Source of the DNA: Streptomyces sp. Ag109_O5-10
GTDB taxonomy: Bacteria > Actinomycetota > Actinomycetes > Streptomycetales > Streptomycetaceae
Assembly: GCF_900105755.1 (NCBI RefSeq)
Contig: NZ_FNTQ01000001.1
Coordinates: forward strand, 8,928,001-8,992,000
Length of the DNA stretch: 64,000 nucleotides
Direction of reading: 5' to 3'
The translations under genes and the position numbers were made by a program. Positions 48,203 to 57,493 of this stretch are shown in pieces. Numbering within the stretch: position 1 is the stretch's first letter; the number at the start of each line of letters is the position of its first letter. The notes under the pieces were generated by a model, which was given only the letters and a program-made list of their open reading frames with translations, was not told where the DNA came from and ran no database searches.

Positions 48203-50680
48203 ATGTATCCAATGGATTCTCCGCGAGAAGATTTCGACGTGTCGACCACCGTGAGGCCGCACGGCCTGCTGGACGCCGCCAGTGACGCTGCGGCGGTGCT
48301 GTCGGCAGAGGGCGACGTGGTCGGGTGGACCCGTGGCGCCGAGGCGCTGCTCGGCCATCCGGCCGTCACGATGCTGGGCAGCCCCGCCGTGCGGCTGCTC
48401 GCCAAGCGCGTCGACCCGGCCCGGGCCGCCGGGGTCGCCGAGCGCTGCCGCTCCGGCATGGGGTGGAGCGGCCTCGTCCCGCTGCGGCACCTCGACGGCC
48501 GCAGCGTCGTCGTCGACCTGCGGGTCTCCGCGGCCTTCCGGATCGGCGGCGCCGAGTGCTTCCTGGTCTCGGCGCGCGAGCAGCGCCCGCAGTGGACGGT
48601 GGGCCAGTCCGTCCTCGACGGGTTCCTCACCCGGTCACCGATCGGGATGGCAGTGATGGACCTGGACCTGAGGTACGTCTGGCTCAACGACACCCTGGAG
48701 CAGTTCGGCGGAGTCCCCCGCGAGCAGCGCCTGGGCCGCCGGCTCAGCGAGCTGCTGCCCGGCCTGCAGGGCACCACCATCGAAGGCCTGATGCGCAAGG
48801 TGCTGACGACCAGGGAGCCGGTCACCGACTACGAGTACCTCGGCTGGAGCTGGTCGGACCCGCACCGCCAGCGCGCCTACTCGACGTCGTTCTTTCCGCT
48901 CGTCGACCCCGACGACACGGTGACCGGCGTCTGCTACCTGGTCTCGGACGTCACCGAACGCTGGAACGCCCGGCAGCTGCTGTCGCTCGTCAACGAGGCC
49001 GGCACCCGCATCGGCACCACCCTCGACGTCCTGCGCACCGCGCAGGAACTCGCCGACTTCGCCGTCCCGCGCTTCGCCGACTTCGTCATCGTCGACCTCC
49101 TGGAGCCCGTCCTCAGCAACGAGGGACACGGCACCTGGCTGCCCGACGCCGGCCCGGCCCCCGACCGGGCGGTGATGCGGCGCGCAGCGCTGCGCACGGT
49201 CCGGGAGGGCAGCCCCGAGGCCGTGGCGGGGATCGGCGACCAGGTCGACTTCCTGCCCCCGCCGCACGGCGTGGACCTGCTCATCAGCGGCGAGCCGGTC
49301 CTCGTCCCCGAACTCGACCCGGACGACCGCCAGTGGGCCCTCGAACAGCCCGCGCGGGCCGCCCGCATCCGGGACTTCGGACTGCACACCCTGATCTCGG
49401 TCCCGATGCGGGCGCGCAACACCGTCCTGGGTCTCACCACGTTCGCCCGCTCGCTCAACCCGATCTCCTTCGAGCCCGACGACGTCCTGCTCGCGCAGGA
49501 ACTGGTCGCGCGCGCCGCCGTCTGCGTCGACAACGCCCGCCGCTACACCAGGGAGCACACGGCTGCCGTCACCCTCCAGCGCAGCCTCCTGCCCCAGGCC
49601 CTGACCGGCGGCACGGCCCTGGAGGTGGCCTCCTCCTACCTGCCGGCCGACGCGACGGACGGCGTCGGCGGCGACTGGTTCGACGTGATCCCGCTGTCCG
49701 GCGCCCGGGTCGGCCTGGTCGTCGGCGACGTGGTCGGGCACGGCCTCACCGCGGCGGCGAGCATGGGCCGGCTGCGGACCGCCGTACAGACCCTCGCCGA
49801 CATGGACATGCCCCCCGATGACCTCCTCGCCCATCTCGACGACCTCGTGCTGCGGCTGGGGGAGGAGGAGGGCAAGGGAGCGGTGGCGGAGGGCAGTTCG
49901 GACACCTTCGTCGGGGCGACCTGCCTGTACGCGGTCTACGACCCGGTGACCCGGCGGTGCGCGATGGCCCGCGCCGGACATCCGCCACCGGTCGTCGTCT
50001 CACCCGAGGGCCGCGTCCACTTTCCGGAGATCCCCGCCGGACCGCCGCTCGGGCTCGGCGGCATGGCCTTCGAGGCCACCGAGATCGAACTCGCCGAGGG
50101 CAGCCTGTTCGGCCTCTACACCGACGGCCTCATCGAAGGCGCCGACCAGGACGTGGATCTGGGCATGGCCCGCCTCCGCGGCGCGCTGGCCTGCCCCGGC
50201 GCCGACCTGGAGACGCTGTGCACGTCGGCCGTGCGGCAACTGGTCCCCGTTCCCCAGCCCGACGACATCGCCCTGCTGCTGGCCCGCACCCACGCCCTGG
50301 GCGCCGGCAACGTCGTCTCCTGGGACGTGCCGGCCGACCCGGCGGCCGTCGCCGACGTCCGCGCCGAGGCCGTGCGCCAGGTGGTCGCCTGGGGCTATGA
50401 CGAACTGGCGACGACCACCGAACTCATCGTCAGCGAACTGGTCACCAACGCCATCCGCTACGCCGAACCGCCCATCCGGCTACGGCTGTTGCGCGACGCC
50501 CGGCTGACCTGCGAGGTCGCCGACGCCAGCAGCACCGCCCCCCGGCTGCGGCACGCCCGCAGCACCGACGAGGGCGGCCGCGGCCTCTTCCTGGTGGCTC
50601 AGCTCGCCCACCGCTGGGGAGCCCGCTACACCGGAGAAGGCAAGATCATCTGGGCCGAGCAGGAGATCCCCGGAGTGTGA
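48203..50680 (+). CDS. PAS-PAS-GAF-PP2C-HATPase partner-switching regulator
   Basis: 825 residues from ATG 48203 (GAGGGG upstream). Two PAS domains (about 15-110, and LTRSPIGMAVMDLDLRYVWL to 260), a GAF (LLSLVNEAGTRIGTTLDVLR to about 450), and a PP2C (VASSYLPADATDGVGGDWFD, GDVVGHGLTAAASMGRLRTA, LFGLYTDGLIEGADQDVDLG). A C-terminal RsbW-type ATPase follows: ATTTELIVSELVTNAIRYAE (N box), DASSTAPR, DEGGRGLFLV (G2 box). It combines phosphatase and anti-sigma kinase activities that are separate in Bacillus. The substrate STAS protein is not nearby. It shares a 204-base divergent region with the 45905 gene. Confidence 0.9.
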   Translation: MYPMDSPREDFDVSTTVRPHGLLDAASDAAAVLSAEGDVVGWTRGAEALLGHPAVTMLGSPAVRLLAKRVDPARAAGVAERCRSGMGWSGLVPLRHLDGRSVVVDLRVSAAFRIGGAECFLVSAREQRPQWTVGQSVLDGFLTRSPIGMAVMDLDLRYVWLNDTLEQFGGVPREQRLGRRLSELLPGLQGTTIEGLMRKVLTTREPVTDYEYLGWSWSDPHRQRAYSTSFFPLVDPDDTVTGVCYLVSDVTERWNARQLLSLVNEAGTRIGTTLDVLRTAQELADFAVPRFADFVIVDLLEPVLSNEGHGTWLPDAGPAPDRAVMRRAALRTVREGSPEAVAGIGDQVDFLPPPHGVDLLISGEPVLVPELDPDDRQWALEQPARAARIRDFGLHTLISVPMRARNTVLGLTTFARSLNPISFEPDDVLLAQELVARAAVCVDNARRYTREHTAAVTLQRSLLPQALTGGTALEVASSYLPADATDGVGGDWFDVIPLSGARVGLVVGDVVGHGLTAAASMGRLRTAVQTLADMDMPPDDLLAHLDDLVLRLGEEEGKGAVAEGSSDTFVGATCLYAVYDPVTRRCAMARAGHPPPVVVSPEGRVHFPEIPAGPPLGLGGMAFEATEIELAEGSLFGLYTDGLIEGADQDVDLGMARLRGALACPGADLETLCTSAVRQLVPVPQPDDIALLLARTHALGAGNVVSWDVPADPAAVADVRAEAVRQVVAWGYDELATTTELIVSELVTNAIRYAEPPIRLRLLRDARLTCEVADASSTAPRLRHARSTDEGGRGLFLVAQLAHRWGARYTGEGKIIWAEQEIPGV

Positions 50681-50779
50681 CCGGTCCGGTACCGACCGTC
50701 CTGGTGCCCCTGTCACATTCGCACGTATGGCCGTACGCTATCAATTCCGAAGGAAACGGCAGCAATTGGGGGAGCCGCC

Positions 50780-52435
50780 ATGTCCGGGGACGCGTACGGC
50801 CCGCACCAGCGACCTTCACACCAGGGACCGCCCGATCACGGCTCGCCGCACCAGGGGTTCCCCGGCCAGGCCGCCCCGGCCCCGGGTTTCCCGACTGCGG
50901 GCCCGTTCGTGCCGCCCATGCCGTCGGCCCCGCCGCCCACCCCGCCGGACGCCCTGCGCGCCACCGCCGTCGCCCTGCTCAACCTCAGCGGCCTCGGCCT
51001 CGGTTACCTGCTGCTGCGAAGACGGATTGCGCTGGCCGTGTGTCTGGCCGCCACCGCGGTCCTGCTGCTCATGGCCCTGCCCGCGGACGCCGACGGCGTG
51101 CCCGGAACCGCGCTGGTCCTCTACGCCGTTCTCCTCCTGGCGGCCGCCGTCCACGGCTGGTTCGCCGGCCTGCGCACCCGCCTGGCATGGCCGGGACGGC
51201 GGCCCGTCGCGCTCGTGCTGGGCATCGCCCTGCTCGCCGTCCCCGTGGGCGGCGCGCTCTGGTACGACAGCGCACAGCACGAGGCCGTCGAACGTGCCCT
51301 CCTCGGCCGTCTCGACCGCGCCGACCGTCAGGTGAGCGTGGCGGCCGGGCAGGACTTCGGCACGGCCAGGTCCGGTTACCGGAGCGCCCTCGCCGTCTAC
51401 CGTGACCTCGCCGTCCACCACTCCGGCTCGCGCGCCGCCGCCCAGGTCCCCGACCGCCTGAAGACCTACTACACGACGGTCGCGGCCGCCTACAGCCACC
51501 GTGACTACTGCTCGGCCGTCGCACCGCTGCAGTTCCTGCGGACCGTGCCCGACTCCATGCCGAAGGACCTGCTCGGCACGCTCGCCCACTGGCCCGACGA
51601 CCGGCTGGCCACCTCGCTGTACGAGTGCGGGGCGAAGGGCCTCGCCGACGGCGGGACCGACTGGGTCACCCAGTTCGGCGACCTGCTGAGCACCTTCCCC
51701 GACTCCGCCCAGGCCGCCAAGGTCGTACCCGCCGTGGACGCCGCCGAGACGAAGGCGGCGAAGGCGGTCTCCGGGAAGGACCCGTGCGGCGCCGTCGCAC
51801 AGCTGGGCACGCTCACCACACAGATCGTCCAGCTGTCGAACGGGTCCGGCGCCCAGGCCGACGGTCTGACCAAGGTCGCCGGCCGGGCCGGCCGCAGCGG
51901 CGACGCGGGGGAGTACCAGTGCGGCGTCAAGCAGTACCAGGACGGTGACTACGCGCAGGCACAGCAGACCCTGGGGAAGTTCGTCAGCGACAACCCGCAC
52001 GCCAAGAACCGCGACCGCGCCCGCAAGATCGCCATCGGCGCCGAGGTCGCCCAGACCCTCCCGGCCGCCGGCAAGAAGCTGCCCACCACCGCCTCCGGCG
52101 GCGGCATTTCCGTGACCGTCAAGAACGACAGTCCCGACGACATCACCGTCCTGTACACGGGCCCGGTCACCGGCAGCTTCACCCTGAAGGCGTGCGGGAG
52201 TTGCAAGGCGTACTCGTTCGCCAGCCCGCTGATCAGCGGCTGGGAACCGTGCAGCGACAGCGGCAAGAACTACCCGCAGCGCACGATCAGCCTCCCGCCC
52301 GGCACCACGTACTTCGTGCACAAGCCGCAGAACGACAGCACGGCCACCCCCGGCTCCGACACCGCGAAGCTGCGCTACGGCTACGTCTACACGGAGTGCG
52401 CCTACACGACGCAGACGCTGGGGTCCACCTACTGA
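50780..52435 (+). CDS. Membrane protein with Pro-rich N-terminus and repeat-like extracellular part, unknown
   Basis: 551 residues. Residues 1-55 are Pro/Gly/His-rich and cytoplasmic. Three or four helices follow (about 58-75, 82-100, 108-128, 145-163). The remainder is probably outside: helical TPR-like repeats (170-400) with paired cysteines (DYCSAV, YECGAK, DPCGAV, YQCGVK), then a beta domain from about 430 (GGGISVTVKNDSPDDITVLY) with SCKAYSF, WEPCSDSG and YTECAYT. The even number of Cys suggests disulfides. The N-terminal layout recalls kinase-associated or YtfJ-like envelope proteins, but I do not recognise a family. A GGGGGAG site lies before the ATG. Confidence 0.75.
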   Translation: MSGDAYGPHQRPSHQGPPDHGSPHQGFPGQAAPAPGFPTAGPFVPPMPSAPPPTPPDALRATAVALLNLSGLGLGYLLLRRRIALAVCLAATAVLLLMALPADADGVPGTALVLYAVLLLAAAVHGWFAGLRTRLAWPGRRPVALVLGIALLAVPVGGALWYDSAQHEAVERALLGRLDRADRQVSVAAGQDFGTARSGYRSALAVYRDLAVHHSGSRAAAQVPDRLKTYYTTVAAAYSHRDYCSAVAPLQFLRTVPDSMPKDLLGTLAHWPDDRLATSLYECGAKGLADGGTDWVTQFGDLLSTFPDSAQAAKVVPAVDAAETKAAKAVSGKDPCGAVAQLGTLTTQIVQLSNGSGAQADGLTKVAGRAGRSGDAGEYQCGVKQYQDGDYAQAQQTLGKFVSDNPHAKNRDRARKIAIGAEVAQTLPAAGKKLPTTASGGGISVTVKNDSPDDITVLYTGPVTGSFTLKACGSCKAYSFASPLISGWEPCSDSGKNYPQRTISLPPGTTYFVHKPQNDSTATPGSDTAKLRYGYVYTECAYTTQTLGSTY

Positions 52436-52445
52436 GCGGGCTCGT

Positions 52446-52468
52446 GCCGCGGCGCGGCGCGCCGCGGC
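52446..52468 (+). terminator. Hairpin terminator after the 50780 gene
   Basis: GCCGCGGCGC (52446-52455), GGC, GCGCCGCGGC (52459-52468): a perfect 10-bp stem, 11 bases past the stop. No T-run follows, as is common in Streptomyces. Confidence 0.6.
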
Positions 52469-52555
52469 CGTGAAGGAGACGGACAGCCGGGGCAGGACCG
52501 TCAAGGTGATGCCGTACGCCGGCTGAGCGGATCCAGGTGTACGGACGCGGTGCAC

Positions 52556-53500
52556 TCAGCCCGTGAGGGTGCGCACCGGCGTCCCGGCCCGCCAGGCCGC
52601 GATGTCCTCGACCGCGTCCCGGTAGAACACCTCGTACAGATCCCGGCTCACATAGCCGATGTGGGGGGTCACCACGGCGTTCGGCAGGGTACGCAGCGGG
52701 TGGCCGGGCGGCAGTGGCTCGCGGTCGAAGACGTCCAGCGCCGCGGAGGCGATGCTGCCCTCGGTCAGTGCGCCGATCAGCGCCGCCTCGTCCACCACGG
52801 GCCCGCGGGAGGTGTTCACCAGGATCGCCGTAGGCTTCATGAGGCCCAGCTCGCGGGCGCCGACCAGACCCCGGGTGCGCTCGCTGAGCACGACGTGGAC
52901 GCTCAGCACGTCGGAGCGCTCGAACAACTCGTCCCGTGCCACGTAGGTCACCCCTTTCGCCTGCGCGTCCGCCGGTGTCAGGTGCTGGCTCCAGGCGATG
53001 CACCGCATACCGAAGGCGCGCCCCACCTCCGTCACCGCCGTCCCCAGCCGGCCGAGGCCCAGCACCCCCAGGGTGGCGCCCCGCAGACTCGTCCCCAGTC
53101 CCTGCTGCCAGCCGCCCCGCCGCACCGAATCCACCTGCTGGGGGATCAGCCGGGCCGCGGACAGGATGAGACCCCAGGTGAGTTCGGCCGTCGGGTAGGA
53201 GAAGTAGCCGGTGCCGCAGACCGTGATCCCCAGCCGGCGTGCGGCGTCCACGTCGATCGCCGCGTTGACGGGCCCGGTGGTGACCAGCAGTTTCAGGTGC
53301 GGCAGCCGCTCCAGGGCCGACGCGGGGAACGGGGTCCGCTCGCGCATCGCCACGACCACCTCGTAGTCGGCGAGCGCCGCCACGGCTTCGTCCTCGCCGC
53401 CGAAGGCGTCGGAGAAGACGTGCACGTCGGCGTGGAGCGAATCCCAGTCCGCCAGGCTCAGCGCCACGCCCTGATAGTCGTCCAGGATCGCGATCCTCAT
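52556..53500 (-). CDS. D-isomer-specific 2-hydroxyacid dehydrogenase family protein
   Basis: 314 residues. The N-terminus MRIAILDDYQGVALSLADW is typical of the D-2-hydroxyacid group. The NAD fold is ATLGVLGLGRLGTAVTEVGR (G-x-G-x-x-G), Arg in VNTSRGPVVDEAALIGALTE, Glu in VFDREPLPPGHPLRTLPNAV, and His in VTPHIGYVSRDLYEVFY. It would reduce a 2-oxo acid or oxidise a D-hydroxy acid with NAD(P). The lead gene VSVHVVLSERTRGLVG block is conserved. It stands alone between convergent and divergent neighbours. Confidence 0.9.
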   Translation of the reverse strand: MRIAILDDYQGVALSLADWDSLHADVHVFSDAFGGEDEAVAALADYEVVVAMRERTPFPASALERLPHLKLLVTTGPVNAAIDVDAARRLGITVCGTGYFSYPTAELTWGLILSAARLIPQQVDSVRRGGWQQGLGTSLRGATLGVLGLGRLGTAVTEVGRAFGMRCIAWSQHLTPADAQAKGVTYVARDELFERSDVLSVHVVLSERTRGLVGARELGLMKPTAILVNTSRGPVVDEAALIGALTEGSIASAALDVFDREPLPPGHPLRTLPNAVVTPHIGYVSRDLYEVFYRDAVEDIAAWRAGTPVRTLTG

Positions 53501-53649
53501 CCGTATCCCTCTCGCTCTCGGCCCCGATCTTCAGGGTGTCACCCGAGGCGCGTGGAGGGGGCCATCACGTGCGGCACGTGGCCCGCGGATCTCCGGACCG
53601 TAACCGGATTGGTCTGCACCATTGACATGTACGCACCCCGGGGCCTTCA

Positions 53650-53666
53650 ATGCGGCTCACCCGCAT
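53650..53666 (+). promoter_or_regulatory. Small palindrome before the ThuA-trefoil gene
   Basis: ATGCGG-CTCAC-CCGCAT lies 36 bases before the ATG at 53702, about 22 bases after a TTGACA (53623-53628). It could be an operator; there is no clear -10. Confidence 0.3.
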
Positions 53667-53701
53667 ATGTATCCGACGGTCACGTATGAGGAAGGCCCCG
53701 C

Positions 53702-54946
53702 ATGCTCACCCCCCGCCCGCACCTCGCCTGGCCCCGTACCCTGTTGAGACTCTTCGCCCTGGTCGCCGTCGTGCTCGGCATCCAGGCCGGTCCCGCCCAC
53801 GACGCCCACGCCGCCACCCCCGTCAACGTGATCGCCTTCTACGACGGCACGTACGACGCGGCACACATCAGCTTCGACCACGAGGCCAACAGCTGGTTCC
53901 CGCAGGCCGGCGCCCAGAACGGCTTCACCTACACCGCGACCACGGACTGGAGCCGGCTCAACGCCTCCACCCTGGCCGGCTACCAGGTCGTCATGTTCCT
54001 CGACAACTATCCCCACACCGCGTCCCAGCAGGCCGCTTTCCAGACCTACATGGCGAACGGCGGCGGGTTCATCGGCTTCCACGTCTCGGCGTACAACGAC
54101 GACACCAGCGACTGGCCCTGGTACCACAACACCTTCCTCGGCACCGGCACCTTCAGGAGCAACTCCTGGGGACCGACCCAGGAGACACTGCAGATCGACG
54201 ACCCCTCGCACCCGGCCACCGCGAACCTCCCGTCCACCATCACGTCCTCGGTGAGCGAGTGGTACAGCTGGCAGAACGACCTGCGGCAGAACCCGGCCAT
54301 CGACATCCTCGCCTCGCTGGCCCCGTCCACGTTCCCGGTCGGCACCGACCCCAACCAGACCTGGTACAGCGGCTACTACCCGATCGTCTGGTCCAACCGC
54401 AACTACAAGATGGTCTACAACAACTTCGGCCACAACGCGATGGACTACTCGACCAACACCACGCTGTCGTCGACGTTCGCGAGCGCCCAGCAGAACCAGC
54501 TCCTGCTCCAGGAGATCAAGTGGGCGGCCGGCCAGTCCGGTCCGGTCACCCCGCCCACCAGCGCCACCGGCCCGATCCACGGGTACGGCGGCAAGTGCGT
54601 GGACGTCGCGGGCGCGGCCACCGCCAACGGCACCGCCGTCCAGCTCTACGACTGCAACGGCACCAGCGCCCAGAACTGGACGGTCGGCAGCTCCGGAACC
54701 CTCAGCGCCCTCGGCAAGTGCATGGACGTGACCGGCGCCGGAACCGCCGACGGCACCAAGGTGCAGCTCTACGACTGCAACGGCACGGGCTCACAGGTCT
54801 GGCGGGCGGGCTCGAACGGCTCCCTCGTCAACCCGCAGTCGGGCAAGTGCCTCGACGCCACCGGCCCGAGTTCGGCCAACGGCACCCGGCTGCAGATCTG
54901 GACCTGCTCGGGAGCCGCCAACCAGAACTGGACCCTCCCGTCCTGA
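53702..54946 (+). CDS. Secreted ThuA-domain protein with ricin-type beta-trefoil
   Basis: 414 residues with a Sec signal (TLLRLFALVAVVLGIQAGPA, cut near AHAA). The ThuA-like domain (about 40-280) has VNVIAFYDGTYDAAHISFDH, YQVVMFLDNYPHTASQQAAF, NGGGFIGFHVSAYN and YKMVYNNFGHNAMDYS. A short Pro/Thr linker leads to a C-terminal trefoil (about 288-414) with three Q-x-W-type repeats: SAQNWTV, SQVWRAG, NQNWTLP, and Cys pairs. ThuA proteins are linked to trehalose and other sugar use; trefoils bind xylan, galactose or glucans. The role is likely extracellular carbohydrate processing. It has GAGGAAGG upstream and a strong terminator after it. Confidence 0.88.
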   Translation: MLTPRPHLAWPRTLLRLFALVAVVLGIQAGPAHDAHAATPVNVIAFYDGTYDAAHISFDHEANSWFPQAGAQNGFTYTATTDWSRLNASTLAGYQVVMFLDNYPHTASQQAAFQTYMANGGGFIGFHVSAYNDDTSDWPWYHNTFLGTGTFRSNSWGPTQETLQIDDPSHPATANLPSTITSSVSEWYSWQNDLRQNPAIDILASLAPSTFPVGTDPNQTWYSGYYPIVWSNRNYKMVYNNFGHNAMDYSTNTTLSSTFASAQQNQLLLQEIKWAAGQSGPVTPPTSATGPIHGYGGKCVDVAGAATANGTAVQLYDCNGTSAQNWTVGSSGTLSALGKCMDVTGAGTADGTKVQLYDCNGTGSQVWRAGSNGSLVNPQSGKCLDATGPSSANGTRLQIWTCSGAANQNWTLPS

Positions 54947-54967
54947 CACACCCGGCACTCGGGTGGG

Positions 54968-55002
54968 ACGCGGGCACGCCGGCACACGGCGTGCCCGCGT
55001 TT
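54968..55002 (+). terminator. Intrinsic terminator after the ThuA-trefoil gene
   Basis: A 14-bp perfect stem, ACGCGGGCACGCCG (54968-54981) and CGGCGTGCCCGCGT (54987-55000), with loop GCACA, followed by TT. The region 55003-55367 beyond it has no gene I can support. Confidence 0.75.
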
Positions 55003-55367
55003 CACGTATGCGTCGAGAACGGCGCCACGGTGCCGTCCGGAGAGCGGGGGACGGGGGCAGGCGACAGCGCCGTTCACCCCGGGTTGCAGGTCCAAGGGCA
55101 GCTCCGCAGGCGGCACGTCGGTATGCGGTCCGAAGCGCCGGCCCCGACAGAAGTGGCCCGCGGAAACGGTGATTCCGGCCGAACCCGCCGCGCAGGCGCC
55201 GCGCGGACGGCAGCCGGGACCGGCCTGACCCGGCTCCCGCTGTCGCTTCCTGCCCTCGCTCGTCCTCGCCGTGGTCACGGCGGTGATCGGTGCCGCCGTC
55301 CGACGTACGGCGCGGAGCGGTCGGCCACCCGGCCGGCGGCCGACCGCTCCCGACCTGTCAAGGCCGG

Positions 55368-56363
55368 TCAGCGCGCCAGCAGTTCGAGCGTGTCGATCAC
55401 CCGGTTCGAGAAGCCCCACTCGTTGTCGTACCAGGCGACCACCTTGACGTGGCGGCCTTCGACGCGGGTCAGGGCCGAGTCGAAGATCGACGAGGCCGGG
55501 TTGCCCGTGATGTCCGACGACACCAGCGCGTCCTCCGAGTACTCCAGGACGCCCGCGAGCGGCCCCTCGGCCGCCGCGCGGTACGCGGCCAGCACCTCGT
55601 CGCGCGTCACGTCACGCGACACGGTCGTGTTCAGCTCGACGATCGAGCCCACCGGCACCGGCACCCGGATCGAGTCGCCCGACAGCTTCCCGTCGAGGTT
55701 CGGCAGCACCAGACCGATCGCCTTGGCGGCGCCCGTCGTGGTCGGCACGATGTTGACACCGGCGGCACGGGCCCGCCGGGGGTCGCGGTGCGGGCCGTCC
55801 TGCAGGTTCTGCTCCTGCGTGTAGGCGTGCACCGTGGTCATGAACCCGTGCTCGATCCCGGCGAGTTCGTCGAGGACGGCGGCCAGCGGCGCGAGCGCGT
55901 TGGTCGTGCACGAGGCGTTGGAGACGATCGTGTGCAGCTCCGCGTCGTACGCGTCGGTGTTCACACCGTACGCCAGCGTGACGTCCGCACCGTCCGACGG
56001 CGCGCTGACCAGCACCTTCCGGGCGCCCGCGTCGAGGTGCGCGCGGGCCGCCTTCGCCGAGGTGAAGCGGCCGGTCGACTCCAGCACGACGTCCACGCCG
56101 AGCTCGGCCCAGGGCAGCTGCGCCGGCTCGCGCTCCGCGAGGACCTTGATGCGGCGCCCGTCGACCACGAGGACGTCCCCGTCGACGCTCACCGGGCGGC
56201 CGAGGCGGCCGGCCGTGGAGTCGAAGGCGAGCAGCCGCGCGAGGGCGGCCGGCTCCGTGAGGTCGTTGACGGCGACGACTTCCAGGCTGCTGTCCCGCTC
56301 CAGCAGGGCGCGCAGCACGTTGCGTCCGATGCGGCCGAATCCGTTGACGGCGATACGAGTCAT
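55368..56363 (-). CDS. gap: Glyceraldehyde-3-phosphate dehydrogenase, type I
   Basis: 331 residues from ATG 56363 with AAGGGA upstream. RIAVNGFGRIGRNVLRAL is the NAD fold, SNASCTTN holds Cys152, and TTVHAYTQEQNLQDGPHRD precedes the phosphate-binding RRARAAGVNIVPTTTGAAKA. VVAWYDNEWGFSNRVIDTLE is the C-terminal signature. It interconverts glyceraldehyde-3-phosphate and 1,3-bisphosphoglycerate. Because it stands apart from pgk and tpi it is probably a second copy. It begins 109 bases downstream of the AraC/GlxA gene end, on the same strand. Confidence 0.93.
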   Translation of the reverse strand: MTRIAVNGFGRIGRNVLRALLERDSSLEVVAVNDLTEPAALARLLAFDSTAGRLGRPVSVDGDVLVVDGRRIKVLAEREPAQLPWAELGVDVVLESTGRFTSAKAARAHLDAGARKVLVSAPSDGADVTLAYGVNTDAYDAELHTIVSNASCTTNALAPLAAVLDELAGIEHGFMTTVHAYTQEQNLQDGPHRDPRRARAAGVNIVPTTTGAAKAIGLVLPNLDGKLSGDSIRVPVPVGSIVELNTTVSRDVTRDEVLAAYRAAAEGPLAGVLEYSEDALVSSDITGNPASSIFDSALTRVEGRHVKVVAWYDNEWGFSNRVIDTLELLAR

Positions 56364-56472
56364 AAGTGGTGTCCCTTCGCTACGCCACCAGGTTCGCGGG
56401 CCGTCCGCGGCCGGGACAGCGGCGAGAACGCCATGGTTCGAAAGGATCCCGCCAGGCGTCTCCCGGGCGGCC

Positions 56473-57429
56473 CTACTCCCCCTTGGTGAAGGTGCGCCGG
56501 TAGTCGCTCGGCGTCGTGCCGAGGATGCGCTGGAAGTGCAGCCGCAGGTTCGCCCCGGTGCCCAGGCCCACGTCGGCCGCGATCTGCTCGACGCTGCGTT
56601 CCGACCGTTCGAGCAGCTCACGGGCCAGGTCGATCCGGGCACGCATCACCCACTGCATCGGCGTGTACCCGGTGTCCTCCACGAACCGCCGCGAGAACGT
56701 CCGTGCCGACACCCCCGCGTGCCGGGCCAGCGCGTCGAGGCCGAGCGGTTCGCCGAGCCGGTGCAGCGCCCACTCGCGGGTCGCCGCGAACCGCTCGCCG
56801 AGCGGCTCGGGCACGCTGCGCGGCACGTACTGCGCCTGGCCGCCGCTGCGGTAGGGCGCCGCCACCAGCCGCCGGGCCGCGTGGTTGGAGGCGGCCACCC
56901 CGAGGTCGCCGCGCAGGATGTGCAGGCACAGGTCGATCCCCGAGGCGGCGCCAGCGGACGTCAGGACGCTGCCCTCGTCGACGAACAGCACGTTCTCGTC
57001 CACCTTGACCAGCGGATGCTTCTCGGCGAGGGCGCGCGTGTAGTGCCAGTGCGTGGTGGCGCGCCTGCCGTCGAGCAGCCCGGTCGCGGCGAGCGCGAAG
57101 GCCCCCGTCGAGATGGCGGCCAGCCGCGTGCCCCGCCGGTGCGCGCCGAGCAGCGCGTCGACGACGGCCGGCTGCGGGTCCTCCCGGTCCGGGAACCGGT
57201 ACCCGGGCACGAACACGATCTCCGCCCACTCCAGCGCGTCGAGGCCGTCGGCGACGTGGTAGGACAGCCCGTCGCCGCCGGTGACCAGACCCGGCGCCGC
57301 GCCGCACACCCTCACCTCGTAGGGCATGCTCGCCCGGGTCGTGAACACCTGCGCCGGGATACCGACGTCGAGGGGTTTGGCCCCCTCCAGCACAAGGACG
57401 GCGACGCGATGCAGACGGACGGGAGACAC
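56473..57429 (-). CDS. GlxA-type regulator (DJ-1/PfpI fold plus AraC HTH)
   Basis: 318 residues from GTG 57429. The N-terminal DJ-1/PfpI-like domain (VAVLVLEGAKPLDVGIPAQV; AAISTGAFALAATGLLDGRR with Ser in place of the catalytic Cys) probably senses a ligand. GIDLCLHILRGDLGVAASNH links to the AraC HTH pair: GLDALARHAGVSARTFSRRF and SVEQIAADVGLGTGANLRLH, ending GTTPSDYRRTF. Members control amine, amidase or stress genes. The GAPDH gene downstream (109 bases) may be a target, but this is not shown. Confidence 0.9.
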   Translation of the reverse strand: MSPVRLHRVAVLVLEGAKPLDVGIPAQVFTTRASMPYEVRVCGAAPGLVTGGDGLSYHVADGLDALEWAEIVFVPGYRFPDREDPQPAVVDALLGAHRRGTRLAAISTGAFALAATGLLDGRRATTHWHYTRALAEKHPLVKVDENVLFVDEGSVLTSAGAASGIDLCLHILRGDLGVAASNHAARRLVAAPYRSGGQAQYVPRSVPEPLGERFAATREWALHRLGEPLGLDALARHAGVSARTFSRRFVEDTGYTPMQWVMRARIDLARELLERSERSVEQIAADVGLGTGANLRLHFQRILGTTPSDYRRTFTKGE

Positions 57430-57493
57430 ATCGAACAGAGTACGAGGACCCGGCCCACGCCCGGAGCGGACCGCCCACCGGCCGCCGGGCGGC

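Noticed and set aside
52470..52526. Short plus-strand frame ending VKVMPYAG after the 50780 gene
   Set aside because: About 18 codons with no recognisable family; possibly a remnant, not enough to call.
55003..55367. Small gene between the ThuA-trefoil and GAPDH genes
   Set aside because: A hydrophobic stretch (LPSLVLAVVTAVIGAAV) is readable near 55250, but no start, ribosome site or family supports it.
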